DNA of 64,000 bases from contig CM077150.1 of the NCBI GenBank assembly GCA_039583875.1, positions 181,354,375 through 181,418,374 of the forward strand, in the 5' to 3' direction. Made by a program: the position numbers and the translations under genes. The DNA comes from Platanthera guangdongensis (lineage: Eukaryota > Streptophyta > Magnoliopsida > Asparagales > Orchidaceae). Each line of letters opens with the position of its first letter. Position 1 is the first letter of the stretch. This document shows positions 10,445-20,989 of this stretch, one piece after another. The notes under the pieces are model-generated. The model was not told where the DNA came from. It saw only the letters and a list, made by a program, of their open reading frames with translations, and did not search any database.

Positions 10445-11517
10445 AACATGATTTTTATATGTTGTTTATTGATCTTGAGAAGGCTTACGATAGAGTTCTA
10501 ATAGAGAACTTATGGAGAGTTGTAGAAAAGAAAAGGTGTAAAAATATCATATATTGACATAATCAAAGATATGTATACAAATTTAGTGACAAGGGTAAGA
10601 ACATCTGGAGGATTAACACAGGAATTCCCTATCACTCTTGGCTTACATCAAGGTTCAGCTTTAAGCCCTTACCTCTTAACCCTTATCTTAGATTAGCACA
10701 CAAGACATATCCAACAAGAAATACCATGGTGTTTATTGTTTGCGGATGATATCGTTTTGGTTGATGAGGCGCGCGAGGGTTTAAACACAAAACTTGAATC
10801 TTGGCGAGAAACTTTAAAAAAGAAGGGTTTTAGGTTGAGCAGAGCAAAGACAGAGTATATGGAGCTTAAATTTAGCAGTACAAGAATGACAGGTTGGGTG
10901 ATCAAGATATTTCCCGTAGTGAGTGTTTTAAATATCTTTGATCGATAGTTCAAAAGGACGGAGGTATTGATAAAGATGTGACACAGAATCCTAGCGGGTT
11001 GGTCGAAGTGGAGAGGCGCGTCGGGGATCTTATGTGATCGTACAGTACCACTAAAACTTAAGGGTAAGTTTTACCGTACTGTAATTAGACCTGTAATGCT
11101 CTATGGTTCTGAGTGTTGGGCAGTGAATTGTGTATATGTGCAAAAATGGGAGTTGTGGAGATGAGAATGCTTAAGTGCATGCATGGACATACGAGATTGG
11201 ATAAAATTAGGAATGAATATATTAGGGATAAAACAGGAGTAGAACCAATTGCAGAGAAGATGTGAGAAGCTCGACTAAGATGGTTTGGACACGTACAAAA
11301 GAAACCAACAGAGGCACCTGTTAGGCGTTGTGAAAGTCTAGTCACTAGGCATTTTAAACGAGGGAGAGGTAGACTAATAAACACTTGAAATGAAACTATA
11401 AGGAAAGACATGATGTACTTAGGCATTAGTAAGATAATGAGAAAATATAGGGCACAATGGAGACACAAGATCCATATAGCCGACCCCACTATAGTGGGAT
11501 AAATGCTTGAGTGTTGG
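10445..11517 (+). mobile_element. 5'-truncated plant LINE (non-LTR retrotransposon)
   Basis: About 1.07 kb, inserted in sense orientation into the RNase H region of Gypsy-B. It encodes the RT C-terminal half: FIDLEKAYDRVL near 10470, the catalytic [16 protein letters not shown] at 10739, and [12 protein letters not shown]. The 3' region follows ([41 protein letters not shown]), which is standard for these LINE ORF2 ends. It ends tagccgaccccac...gtgggataa followed by a short TTG-like tail (gagtgttggtgg). Several stops and frameshifts make it inactive. The 5' end including the endonuclease is absent, as usual for LINE copies. Confidence 0.92.
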
Positions 11518-11534
11518 TGGTGTTTGCGTTAAAA
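11518..11534 (+). repeat. Right target-site duplication of the LINE
   Basis: tggtgtttgcgttaaaa. After it the RNase H reading of Gypsy-B resumes (VVFALKLRRYYLY), proving that the LINE is the younger element. Confidence 0.88.
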
Positions 11535-13365
11535 CTTAGGCGATATTATCTCTATGCCGTGAAGTGTCACTTCTACACTGACCATCAGAGTTTGAAATAT
11601 ATCTTTGTTCAGAAGGATCTCAATATTCGTTAGGGAGATGGATCAAATTCTTAACAGAATTTGACTTACAGCTCACGTATGTTCCCGGCAAAGTCAATTT
11701 AGTAGCAGGTGCGTTGAGCCGACAAACTTTTGTTTCCTTCTGTGCACCCATGTCAGCTACTCTTGCAGCCATAATTGATGACCGCGAACGGATGGACATA
11801 TCCATCTCACCTGAGGGTAAAGAAGAAATTTCAGGTCCGTTATGGGCGGAATAGGCGAAAGATTTACAGTCATCCGATCTCGTACTCCAGCACATTCGCC
11901 AACAGGTTGAACTTGGGATTCTTCTAGATTTCCCTATCTCCGACGATGTCTTGCATTTTCGAGGTCGCCTCTACATCCCCGATGTTCCTAAATGGCTTGA
12001 TCGTATTTGCCGAGAAGCTCACGAATCCCGCACATCTGGCCATCCGGGAAATAATAAGATGTATCATGACTTGAAGCAGTTTGTGTGGTGTCTTGGTATG
12101 AAGAATTATATAGCTCGATTCATCTCTCGATGTCTGACGTGCCAAAAGGTAAAAGCTCAGCGTCAGCTCCGTGGTGATCTTTTGCAGCCTCTGTCTATAC
12201 CTGAATGAAAGTGGGAAGAAATATCTATGACTTCATCACATGTTTGCCCCATACTCTGAGAGGGCATGATGCGATTTAGCTCATAATGGATCATATGACT
12301 AAAGTGGCTCACTTCATCTTGTAAAAGGAAGGTCATTCCACCGAGAAGATGACTCAGAGCTATCTGTCAGAGATTGTTAGAATCCATGAGATTTTTTTGC
12401 GTATTGTATCAGATCGCGACTTGATATTTATATCGTATTTCTGGAAAGGGTTAATCAGATACTTGAAGACATGCTTCGATGTTACATTCTGAAGTACAAC
12501 GGGGGTTGGGACAAGCATCTACCATTGGTTGAATTCTCCTACAAAATAGCTATTAAGAGAGCCTCAAGATGGCCGCCTTCGAAGCACTGTATGAGCGTCG
12601 TTGTAGGACCCCTGTCTATTGGTCGGAAGTGGGTGAAGAGGTTGTTTTAAGGCCTGAGTTGCTTCAGGAAATGGAAGAAGCTACAAGGAAGACTCGACTT
12701 CACCTTAGTCGTGCCATCGAGAGGCAGAGAAAGTATGCAAGCCAGCGCCACCGTCCGTTGGAATTTGTTATAGGTGATCAAGTATTCCTGAAGATTTCCC
12801 CTTCTCCTGGGGTGAAACGGTTTGGTCGTCATCATAAACTTAGTCCGAGGTTTGTGGGACTATATGTCATTTCAGAGCGTGTCGGGGGATCTGCATATCG
12901 TCATGAGTTACTTGTTGCTTTGGCCTGTTTTCACAATGTCTTCCATCTTAGTCAACTTTGAAATTACATTCGTAATCCTAACCGTGTCATTGAAGAAATT
13001 CATGTGATTCCTGAAGTTAATCTTGTCATATTCGGTTGAGTCCGCTAAGATCGTGGAGTATCAAGAAAGCAAGCTTCAAAAAAGAACTATTTCGATGATC
13101 ATAGTGCTTCGGATGCATGACAAGTTTGAACAGTATACTCGAGAATTTGAATCTGATATGCGTAGCAAGTATCCGCAACTTTTCTCTTGATCTTGGTAAG
13201 TCTCTGAACTTGTTCTCCTTGCTATTTCAGTATATTCATAATTATCTTTCATGACTTGAATTACAAATCTTGTTGAAATCAATGACATCTGAATCTCCGC
13301 CATCAGAGAACCCATTCAGGGGATCCTCAAAAATTTCGGGATGAAACTTCCTAAGTATGGGAGAA

Positions 13366-13592
13366 TGTAACAACCTAAATTAAAAAATAAATGAAAATGA
13401 AAATTAAACAAAAAAAGAAATATTATAATAACAATGACATTTTTGTAAATAAGCTTTAGGGTTTTTCCTCTTAACCGAGCGGTTTCCCCATCGATTCCGT
13501 ACTTTCGGCCTAGGGCAATTCCGCAAAGCCGCAACTTTCTTCCTATTGTCACGCAAGCTGTACGTGCCTGCTCCCATTTCTGCCTCCCGCGC
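13366..13592 (+). repeat. Gypsy-B 3' LTR, left piece
   Basis: Starts TGTAACAACC after a purine run (agtatgggagaa at about 13354-13365, the likely polypurine tract). It is cut at 13592 by the SIRE element and continues at 33995. The intact LTR would be about 1.83 kb. Confidence 0.85.
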
Positions 13593-15219
13593 TGTTGGAA
13601 GACTCTATTACTAATTTGGGTCAGGATCACTATGTCTTTAGTAAACCTGTTTTTGATCCTCATTGTATAGATCCAAAGGTCAATTAGAATCGAGTATAAG
13701 GGTTAGTAGTTAGGTTTAGAAGTTGCCCTCAAGACCAAGGTTTTTCAGTTTGGAGACTAAGTCATTTCGTCGAGCTCAGTACGACGAATCGTCGAACTCC
13801 AATCGACGATCGTTGAGCTCACTTCGACGGATCGTCGAACTCCATTCGACGATCGCTGAGCTCAACTTCAACAAATCGTCGAACTCCATTCGACGATATT
13901 CGAGCTCAGTTCGACGATCTTGACTCCAGTATTGATTCTCTATCTCTGAGCTCAGATCGACGATAGTTGAGCTCAGATCGACGATCTCCGTTGCTGTATA
14001 AGTCCAAATCGCTGAGCTCAGTTCGACGATAGTGTAGCTCAGTTCGACGTTTTTTCGGAAGAGTTCAACGACTTTCAAGATTCAAATTCAGAACAGTTAA
14101 GGAGTTATTCTCAGCAATTAATTCAGAAGATCTTGTAGCCGTTTTTCATTTATTCTGGAGCAAGTTTCAAGGAATTATCAAGGAATGTTTCTTTGGACTT
14201 TCCCCCATAAGACAATTGCAATTAAGAAAGTCAATTAATGACAGGCTAACGGCTATTCTGAACAGAGGATCATTTTCTACTCAGAACAAAAGAAATAAGA
14301 GACAAGATTTTCAAAATCTCTCATAACAACAAGAAGAAGAAGAGAGTGAACAAGAAAAAAGAGAACAAAATATTCTCTGCAACAACTCTTCTCTGCAACA
14401 ACATCTTTCTCAACATTCACTCAAGAGAAAAAGAAAGAGAACTGTAGACATTCTCTGTCTAAAAGAATTCACAAGAACACCATCACCAAAAGGAGATCAA
14501 CAAATCTGAAATCTTCAGATCTCTTTTGAGTCAAGTGTTCAAGGCCATCATCATTCAAGACTCCAGACACCTCACATTTCAGCTGTTGCTGAAATCATCA
14601 TTTGCTGGAGATCAATTTCTGAAGGTCTATCACCCTACAACAAAGCTTCATTTCCTGAACATCTCAAGAACTCAGGGTGAGCTTTGACCACATCAATATC
14701 CACATAGACTTCTCAGCTGCTTTGAGAAAGAGAAGATTTTCATCACTCTCTCATCCCCATCTCTGTAAAGGGTTTTTCAAACTCCCTTCAAAAGTTTGTG
14801 TGTGGTTTTTGAGCACCTTATCAAAAGCTCATTGTTGGCAAGACATCTGATCAAAAAATCTGATTTGGTTTTTGAGCAACTTATCAAAACCTCATTGGTG
14901 CCCAGGACACCTGATCAACTCATCCTGCAGTGGATTCCTAGCTAGGGTGGTAGAAGAGTAGATGTACCCAAGTTTAGGGGAACCACTATAGCTCTTTGTG
15001 TCATCTGGTTGCTTATCTTTATTTTTGTTTCTGGCTGTGTTTGGTTTGTGACTAGATTATTTTGTGATTAGGTTGCTTTGTGATTAGATAGTTTCTGTGA
15101 TTTGATTTACTATTTGCTTCCTTGTTCACTCAGATTACAACAACTGTTGTAAAAAGTTTTTAATCATCATACTCTATTCACCCCCCCTCTAAAGTATATC
15201 AGATCTAGCTGCACTTTCA
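13593..15219 (+). repeat. 5' LTR of SIRE-C
   Basis: 1627 bp, TGTTGGAAGA...CTTTCA. It carries a dense array of TCGTCGA/TCGACGA and GAGCTCA units at 13766-14052. It pairs with 32346-33994. Open frames over the array have no known product. Confidence 0.95.
13766..14052. repeat. Hairpin-unit array in SIRE-C 5' LTR
   Basis: Repeated units of the type ATCGTCGAACTCC-ATTCGACGAT, in which the arms ATCGTCGA and TCGACGAT are reverse complements. They alternate with GAGCTCAGTTCGACGAT. By eye there are about ten TCGTCGA/TCGACGA copies. The same units recur at 16984-17160, 20580-20850 and 32518-32830. Confidence 0.88.
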
Positions 15220-15221
15220 AT

Positions 15222-15237
15222 TGGTATCAGAGCGAGG
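15222..15237 (+). other. Primer binding site of SIRE-C
   Basis: TGGTATCAGAGCGAGG, 2 nt after the LTR end. It is complementary to plant initiator tRNA-Met. Confidence 0.92.
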
Positions 15238-15351
15238 TTGATTAAATATATCACACCTCAGTGGTTGCACAGGCTAACACCTGAACCCCAAGATCTCTAG
15301 TTAGATCTGCTTGTTGTAGATTTTGTTATTAGAATTAGTTATTCACAAATC

Positions 15352-17166
15352 ATGGCCCAAAACAAAGATTATGCTAGCACCAGACCTCCAGTGTGCAATC
15401 TATCCAAGTTTGCACTTTGAAAAACAAGGATCAGACTATACATGAATTCTATTGATGAGGACATTTTTAATTCTGTTTTGACAATTTGTCCAAGACCTCC
15501 AGAGAACACAAGCACAAATGTTGTTCCACCTCCATCAGGAACAGATGCTGATATCAAGAAGTGGAAGGTAGCAGATGCAAAGGCTATGAACATCTTAGCC
15601 CAGACTATGTCTGATGGCATTTTTCAAAAGGTGGCTGAATGTAATTCAGCAAATAAAATCTGAGATAAGCTCTCTGAAATAGTCTCAGGATCAGCTGATG
15701 AAAGAAACGACAGGAGATCTCACCTCATATCCCAATATGAGAACTTCAAGAAGGGAGAAGCTGAGACAGTTGGAGATATGTATAATAGACTCAGTCTGAT
15801 AGTCAATGAACTCAAGACTTTGGATAAAGAGATCTCACTGACTGAACTAAATGATAAAATCTTAATGTGCTTCCCAGGCACTTGGGACTCAAGGATCTGG
15901 TCAATCAAGGATGCCAGAAGTCTGAATGAGATTACCACAGAAGCTCTCTTGGGCAAGCTCAAATCTTATGAGCTGCTCATCAAAAACAGAGAAGAAGAGC
16001 AGAAGGCTGCCTCACCAGCCACAAGAAAAGAAAAGGCAATAGCTTTCAAAGCAACTGAAGATCAGCCTGAAGACAAAGTGACGGACAATGATGAGCTGTT
16101 TAATCTACTGACTAAAAGATTCTACAAGATGGCCAGGAAGGACTTCAGGAAGAGATCATACAAAAAGCTTGATAAGACAAGGTATGATAAGTCAAATAAT
16201 AAAGAAGTTGTTTGCTTTGGTTGCAGGAAACCAGGGCACATTGTACCTGACTGTCCAGAGAACAAAAACAAGGACAGAAAGGATAAGAGAGAAAGAAGAA
16301 AAGATAAGGACTTTAAGAAGAATGGCAATGGCAAACCCTCCTCCAGCAAAAACAAACACACAAGGAAGGGATTTGTTGCTGAATCTTGAAGTGAGACTGA
16401 AGAGCAATCAGAAGCTTCATCCAGCTCAAGTGTTGATAAAGATGATGCTGAAGAGAAGGAGTTCTGCATGATGGCAATCAATGTCTCTCAACACAATTCA
16501 GATGCAGAAGAGTCAGAGTCAGACTCAGAGACTCAACTTGAAGAGCACCAGGTAATTAGTTATTTTGATTTCAATTCTGAGAACTTTAAATCTGAGTTTA
16601 AAGCATTATCTTTAGACTTACTAAAATCTGAGAAAGAAATTATTTCTCTCAGAAATCAATTATCTGAACATAGTATCTTAAAGTCAGAAAACCTCAAACT
16701 CTCTAAGAAGTTGGAGTGTTGTAGGGAGCAGATAGCTTCACTGAAAGGTGAGCTATCAGAGGCCTCTCAGCTTGAAGAATCCTTTAATGGGAGAAGTATC
16801 AAGCTGATGGACATCACAAGCACAGTGAACTTCAGATTCAATAGTACACTGGGCTTGGGTGCTTCATCCAGCCAACCTATAGTTCTAACAACCCCAATCA
16901 AGTTTATTTCTGATAAAGGGAAGGGAGTTGTAGAGGTAGCTAGGAAAAATTCTGATCAGCCTAAGAAAACCAAGTTCCAGCAGAAATCGTCGAACGGAGA
17001 TCGACGATCGCCGATTGCTGTTCGACGATCTCAGGCAAAATCGTCGAACTCAGGTCGATGATCTCTAATTCCTGAACTCTGCCATAGTCGACTGTCGAAC
17101 GGAGCTCGACGATCTGACCCAAGATTGTCGACCGCAGCTCCACGATCGTCGAACAGAGATCAGAGC
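15352..17166 (+). pseudogene. SIRE-C gag
   Basis: Capsid/nucleocapsid polyprotein. It starts at ATG 15352 (MAQNKDYASTRPP). TGA replaces the expected Trp at 15418 (before KTRIRLYMNS), at 15661 (between NKI and DKLSEIV) and at 16387 (before SETEEQ). The zinc knuckle CFGCRKPGHIVPDC lies at 16213-16254, followed by a Lys/Arg-rich stretch. A SIRE-type coiled-coil region (LDLLKSEKEIISLRNQL) is at about 16610-16760. From 16984 the coding sequence runs into the TCGTCGA array, read as SSNGDRRS-like repeats, with tandem stops near 17060. Expected role: virus-like particle assembly and RNA packaging. Inactive as it stands. Confidence 0.9.
16984..17160. repeat. Hairpin-unit array inside SIRE-C gag
   Basis: Four to five units such as ATCGTCGAACGGAGATCGACGAT, with 8 bp reverse-complement arms. 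They lie within the gag frame and are translated as SSNGDRRS-type peptide repeats. Same units as in the LTRs and before the third ORF. Confidence 0.85.
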
Positions 17167-17399
17167 TCTGGAAATTCTTTCAAGGGTAAATCAAAATCCA
17201 ATCCTAGTGGTCCTTAATCCCAAATCTTTAACCCTTATACTGAATGGTTAATACCTCCAAGGAGATATCATTCTGAAGGTTATAAGAGTCAACCTGGGAT
17301 GTCTTTTATTTCTGAGTTTAAAGGTTATCAACCTAGGCCCAAGGTAAACTGGGTCAAAAACAAGTGAATTATTTTATATGCAGGTGAAGACCTATCCAA

Positions 17400-18250
17400 C
17401 ACATACCAGCAATGGTACTTGGATAGTGGGTGCTCAAAGCACATGACAAGAAACAAGGACAACCTCACATCCTTTAAAGCCAAGCTTGGACCCAAAGTCA
17501 TATTTGGTGATTCAAACTATGGACAAACTAAAGGATATGGTGCAGTCCAGATTGGGACAGTGACATTCAAGAAGGTAGCCTATGTGGAAGGACTGAAACA
17601 CAATTTGATAAGTATCAGTCAGCTATGTGATGAAGGCTAACAGGTGACTTTCAACAAAGCTTTATGCAAGATCAAGTCAGAGGACAACACAACTGTATTG
17701 ACAGGTAAAAGAAAAGTTAACATCTACTTAGTATATTTTCTTTCAACAGATGTAGACATTTGCCTGTTTAATTCTGTTTGTAAACCTAATGTTTTATGGC
17801 ATAAGAGACTAGGACATTTAAACCTTAGAACCATTGCTAGGCTATGCAAGGACAATCTTGTTAGAGGACTACCTTCTGTCCCCTACAAGAAGGAAGGACT
17901 CTGCAGGGCTTGTCAATTAGGCAAGCAAACTAAAAACAGTTTCAAGTCACTTAATAAGAGTGATTCACCTAGGATTATGTATCTGTTACACATGGATCTT
18001 TTTGGACCCATTACAGTACAAAGCTTAGGAGGGAAATCTTACACTTTACTAGTTGTAGATGACATCTCTAGATTCACATGGGTGTTCTTTCTGAGAAAGA
18101 AGTCTGATAACTTTAAGTGTTTGACATAGTTTCTCAAATGCATACAGATTGAGTTCAATACTCACATTGCCCTGATCAGAAGTGATCATGGGACAGAGTT
18201 TGATTCTCTTCTTATGCAAGAGTTCTGTCAGAGTGAAGGGATCAGACATA
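17400..18250 (+). pseudogene. SIRE-C protease and integrase N-terminal half
   Basis: The aspartic protease active site is WYLDSGCSKHMT, with DSG at 17422-17430. TAA interrupts at 17638 in CDEG*QVTF. The integrase zinc finger follows (HKRLGHLNLRTIARL then CRACQLGKQ, about 17800-17930). The first catalytic Asp is in LHMDLFGP (about 17990) and the second in [10 protein letters not shown] (about 18180). A TAG at 18127 (KCLT*FLK, probably CAG to TAG) breaks the frame. Processing protease and DNA-joining enzyme of the element. Confidence 0.9.
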
Positions 18251-19365
18251 CTTTCTCAGCTCCTAGAACTACTCAACAAAATGGGGTAGCTGAAAGGAAA
18301 AATAGAACCCTTATTGAATCTGTCACTACATTGTTGTCAGATGCTCACCTTCCTCTATCTTTTTGGGCAGAGGCAGTGAACACTTCCAACTATGTGATGA
18401 ACAGAAGTTTAATACATAAACTAAAGGGCAAGACTCCCTATGAATTACTCAAAGTGAAGAAACCTAAAGTTGATTATTTTAGAATTTTTGGTTGTATTTG
18501 TTATATTCACAATAATGACAAGAGATATTTAGCAAAATTTCAAGCTAAAGCTGATGAAGGAGTGTTTCTGGGATACTCCATGATCAGTAAGGCCTATAGG
18601 GTGTATAATAAATCATCTCTTAAAATTGAGGAATCTGTTCACATATCATTTGATGAATCTAACATGTCTTTCAAGGAGAAAAATACTTCTACCATAGAAC
18701 CTTTGCAGGTACATTCTCTTGATGAACACTTGAACAGGTTACAGATTACTCAAAAAGAGGAAAGCAGTGAAGATGAAGAAAGCATTCAACATATTGAAGA
18801 GAAACAACTTGAAGAGCCAGTTGTTGTACCACAAGAGGAAACAACAACACAGGTTGGTGAACAATCAACACCCCCTGTTGATTTAGTAACATCAAGAGAC
18901 CATCCAATTTCCCAAGTAATTGGAGACATCTCAGCTGGTGTGCAAACCAGAAATCAGGTCAACCAAAACCTGTTGCACACTTGTTTTCTATCTCAAATTG
19001 AACCTCAATCCATTCAAGATGCAGAGCAAGATCCACACTGGATCATTGCAATGCAAGAAGAGTTGCATCAATTTGAAAGGAACAAAGTTTGGGAACTAGT
19101 GCCAAGGCCTAAGGATCACTCCATTGTTGGAACAAAATGGGTGTTCAGAAACAAATTGGATGATCAAGGAGTACTTGTAAGGAACAAGACAAAGCTAGTT
19201 GCTCAAGTATACTCTCAAGAAGAAGACATACACTATAACCAGACTTTTGCACCAGTTGCAAGATTGGAAGCCATCAGAATCTTCTTAGCTTATGCAGCAC
19301 ACAAAGGCTTCAAGGTATATCAGATGGATGTAAAAAGTGCATTTCTCAATGGAGACATCAAATAA
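18214..19365 (+). pseudogene. SIRE-C integrase C-terminal half and RT start
   Basis: 383 open codons. The integrase core ends with [13 protein letters not shown], which supplies the catalytic Glu, then [18 protein letters not shown] and the copia GKTPYELL and VFLGYS motifs. A Glu-rich linker follows to about 19000. The RT starts at [20 protein letters not shown] and [10 protein letters not shown], with [13 protein letters not shown] near 19320. It stops at a TAA where GAA is expected before EVYVRQPSGF. Confidence 0.92.
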
Positions 19366-20470
19366 GAAGTCTATGTCAGACAACCTTCAGGTTTTATCTC
19401 TCCAACCCATCCTGATTATGTTTTTAAATTGAACAAAACATTATATGCTCTCAAGCAAGCTCCTAGAGCATGGTATGAGACTCTAGCATGCTTCCTTCTG
19501 AAAAATGAATTTATAAGGGGTAGAGTAGACCAAACTCTTTTTATTAAAACCCATAAGTCTCATACCCTACTAGTACAGATTTATGTGGATGATATTATTT
19601 TTTCTCTACAAATTCAAATTTGTGCAGAAGGTTCTCCAACCTAATGCATTCTAAATTTGAAATGAGTAGCATGGGTGAACTATCATTCTTTCTAGGATTG
19701 CAAGTCAAACAACATGCTGAAGACATCTTTATTTCTCAAACCAAGTATGCAAAAGAATTGGTTAAGAAATTTGGTATGTCTGAAGCATCTTGTATGAAAA
19801 CACCCATGCCTACTAATGCTGTATTGGATGCTGATAAACATGGGAAACCTGTTGATCAGACAACATATAGAGCAATGATTGGCTCCCTATTGTACCTTAC
19901 AGCTAGTAGACCTGATATAATGTTTGCTACATGCATATGTGCTAGATTCCAAGTAAGCCCTAGAGAGTCACACCTAACATTAGTGAAAAAGATTCTCAGG
20001 TATGTTAAAAGTTGTCCAAATCTAGATCTCTGGTATCCAAAACATTCAGCATTTGACTTAACTGGATTTTCTGATGTTGATTATGCTGGATGCAGAATTG
20101 ACAGGAAAAGCACCAGTGGAACTTGTCAGTTTCTTGGTGACAGACTTGTCTCTTGGTTTTGCAAGAAACAAACTTCTGCGTCAACTTCAACTGCTGAAGC
20201 TGAATATATGACTGCAGGCAGCTGTTGTTCACAAATCTTGTGAATTCAAAACCAACTACTATACTATGACTACAACTTAGAGAAGTCAAAAATATTTTGT
20301 GATAACACCAGTGCTATTTCTATAGCTCAAAATCCAGTCCTCCATAGTAGGACAAAACACATAGAAATTAGACATCACTTCTTAAGGGATAATATTGAGA
20401 AGAACAAAATTGAACTTCAATATATCCCAACTGATTTGCAAAGGGGAGATATTTTCAGTTAGGAATGTTA
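19366..20470 (+). pseudogene. SIRE-C RT C-terminal half and RNase H
   Basis: RT continues with FKLNKTLYALKQAPRAWYE and the catalytic box IYVDDIIF at about 19580. A frameshift near 19615 follows, then LSFFLGLQVKQ. RNase H includes SDVDYAGCRIDRKSTSG, STAEAEYM and FCDNTSAISI. TGA at 20241 replaces the Trp expected between SQIL and IQNQL. The end near 20460 (PTDLQRGDIFS) matches the usual ADIFTKPL terminus. Inactive. Confidence 0.9.
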
Positions 20471-20579
20471 GATGGAGCAAGTCTAAAATAAGTTCCAAGA
20501 TTTTGAAACTTTAAAAATTGACCAAGACTAGGCAAACATCTTGATTTTTCTAGTATCTATAGTGTATTTCTGGTCTCTA

Positions 20580-20850
20580 AACTGCGCTCGACGATTTCCC
20601 CCCAGATCGTCGAACGGAGATCGACACTTTCCGAAATCGTCGACCAGAGTTCAGCGCCTCTCAGATAGTCTGAACTATCTCTTCAGGTCAACGATCGTCG
20701 AACGGCGCTCGACGATTTTGTTCTTTGAACTATCGTCGAACGGAGCTCGACGCTCTCCAATATCGTCGAACGGAGATCGACGATATTGAAGACCTTTCAG
20801 ATTCCTTTAGAAGCCCCGATCGTCGAACTGAGTTCAACGATCTTTCCTTT
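20580..20850. repeat. Hairpin-unit array between pol and third ORF of SIRE-C
   Basis: At least six units of the type ATCGTCGAACGGAGATCGACGAT or CGATCGTCGAACGGCGCTCGACGAT, lying between the end of pol and the leader of the third ORF. The position suggests a regulatory or structural RNA element, but no function is shown. Confidence 0.85.
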
Positions 20851-20854
20851 TCTG

Positions 20855-20989
20855 CGTCGAACCCTAATATAAAATTCATTTTTCGGCCGTCGTTCTCCTT
20901 TTGCGCTTTCAATCTCTCTGCAAAAATTTCTCTTTCCCCCCAAACATCTCTACACTTGGTCGTTTGTTTGTTGATTTTTGCAGGTAACA
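20855..20989 (+). promoter_or_regulatory. Putative leader/promoter and splice acceptor of SIRE-C third ORF
   Basis: A TATA-like stretch (cctaatataaaatt, about 20863-20876) is followed by a CT-rich segment resembling a plant 5' UTR. A T-rich run ending in TTTTTGCAG then puts AG at 20982-20983, 7 nt before ATG 20990. It could serve as an internal promoter, a 3' splice site for a spliced message, or both. Inference only. Confidence 0.4.

Larger units (their letters stand above)
10366..13365 (+). pseudogene. Gypsy-B RNase H to chromodomain, split by a LINE
   Basis: A chromovirus pol remnant on the plus strand. It opens inside RNase H (RQLKVHERNYPTH to 10444), is interrupted by a LINE, and resumes at 11535 (LRRYYLYAVKCHFYTDHQSL, then VNLVAGALSRQ). 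The integrase zinc finger lies at 11951-12208 (HPGNNKMYHDL, CLTCQKVK). The core at 12210-12560 is full of stops. The C-terminus is at 12569-12961 (ALYERRCRTPVYW, KLSPRFVGLY, HNVFHLSQL). A chromodomain remnant runs at about 13040-13190. Gag, protease and RT are missing upstream of 10366. Not functional. Confidence 0.88.

Noticed and set aside
13766..14052. CRISPR-like array of short palindromic units
   Set aside because: Units are degenerate, lack unique spacers of constant length, lie in a plant LTR and have no cas genes.
15222..15237. tRNA gene fragments at the TGGTATCAGAGC sites
   Set aside because: These are primer binding sites next to LTR ends, not tRNA genes.
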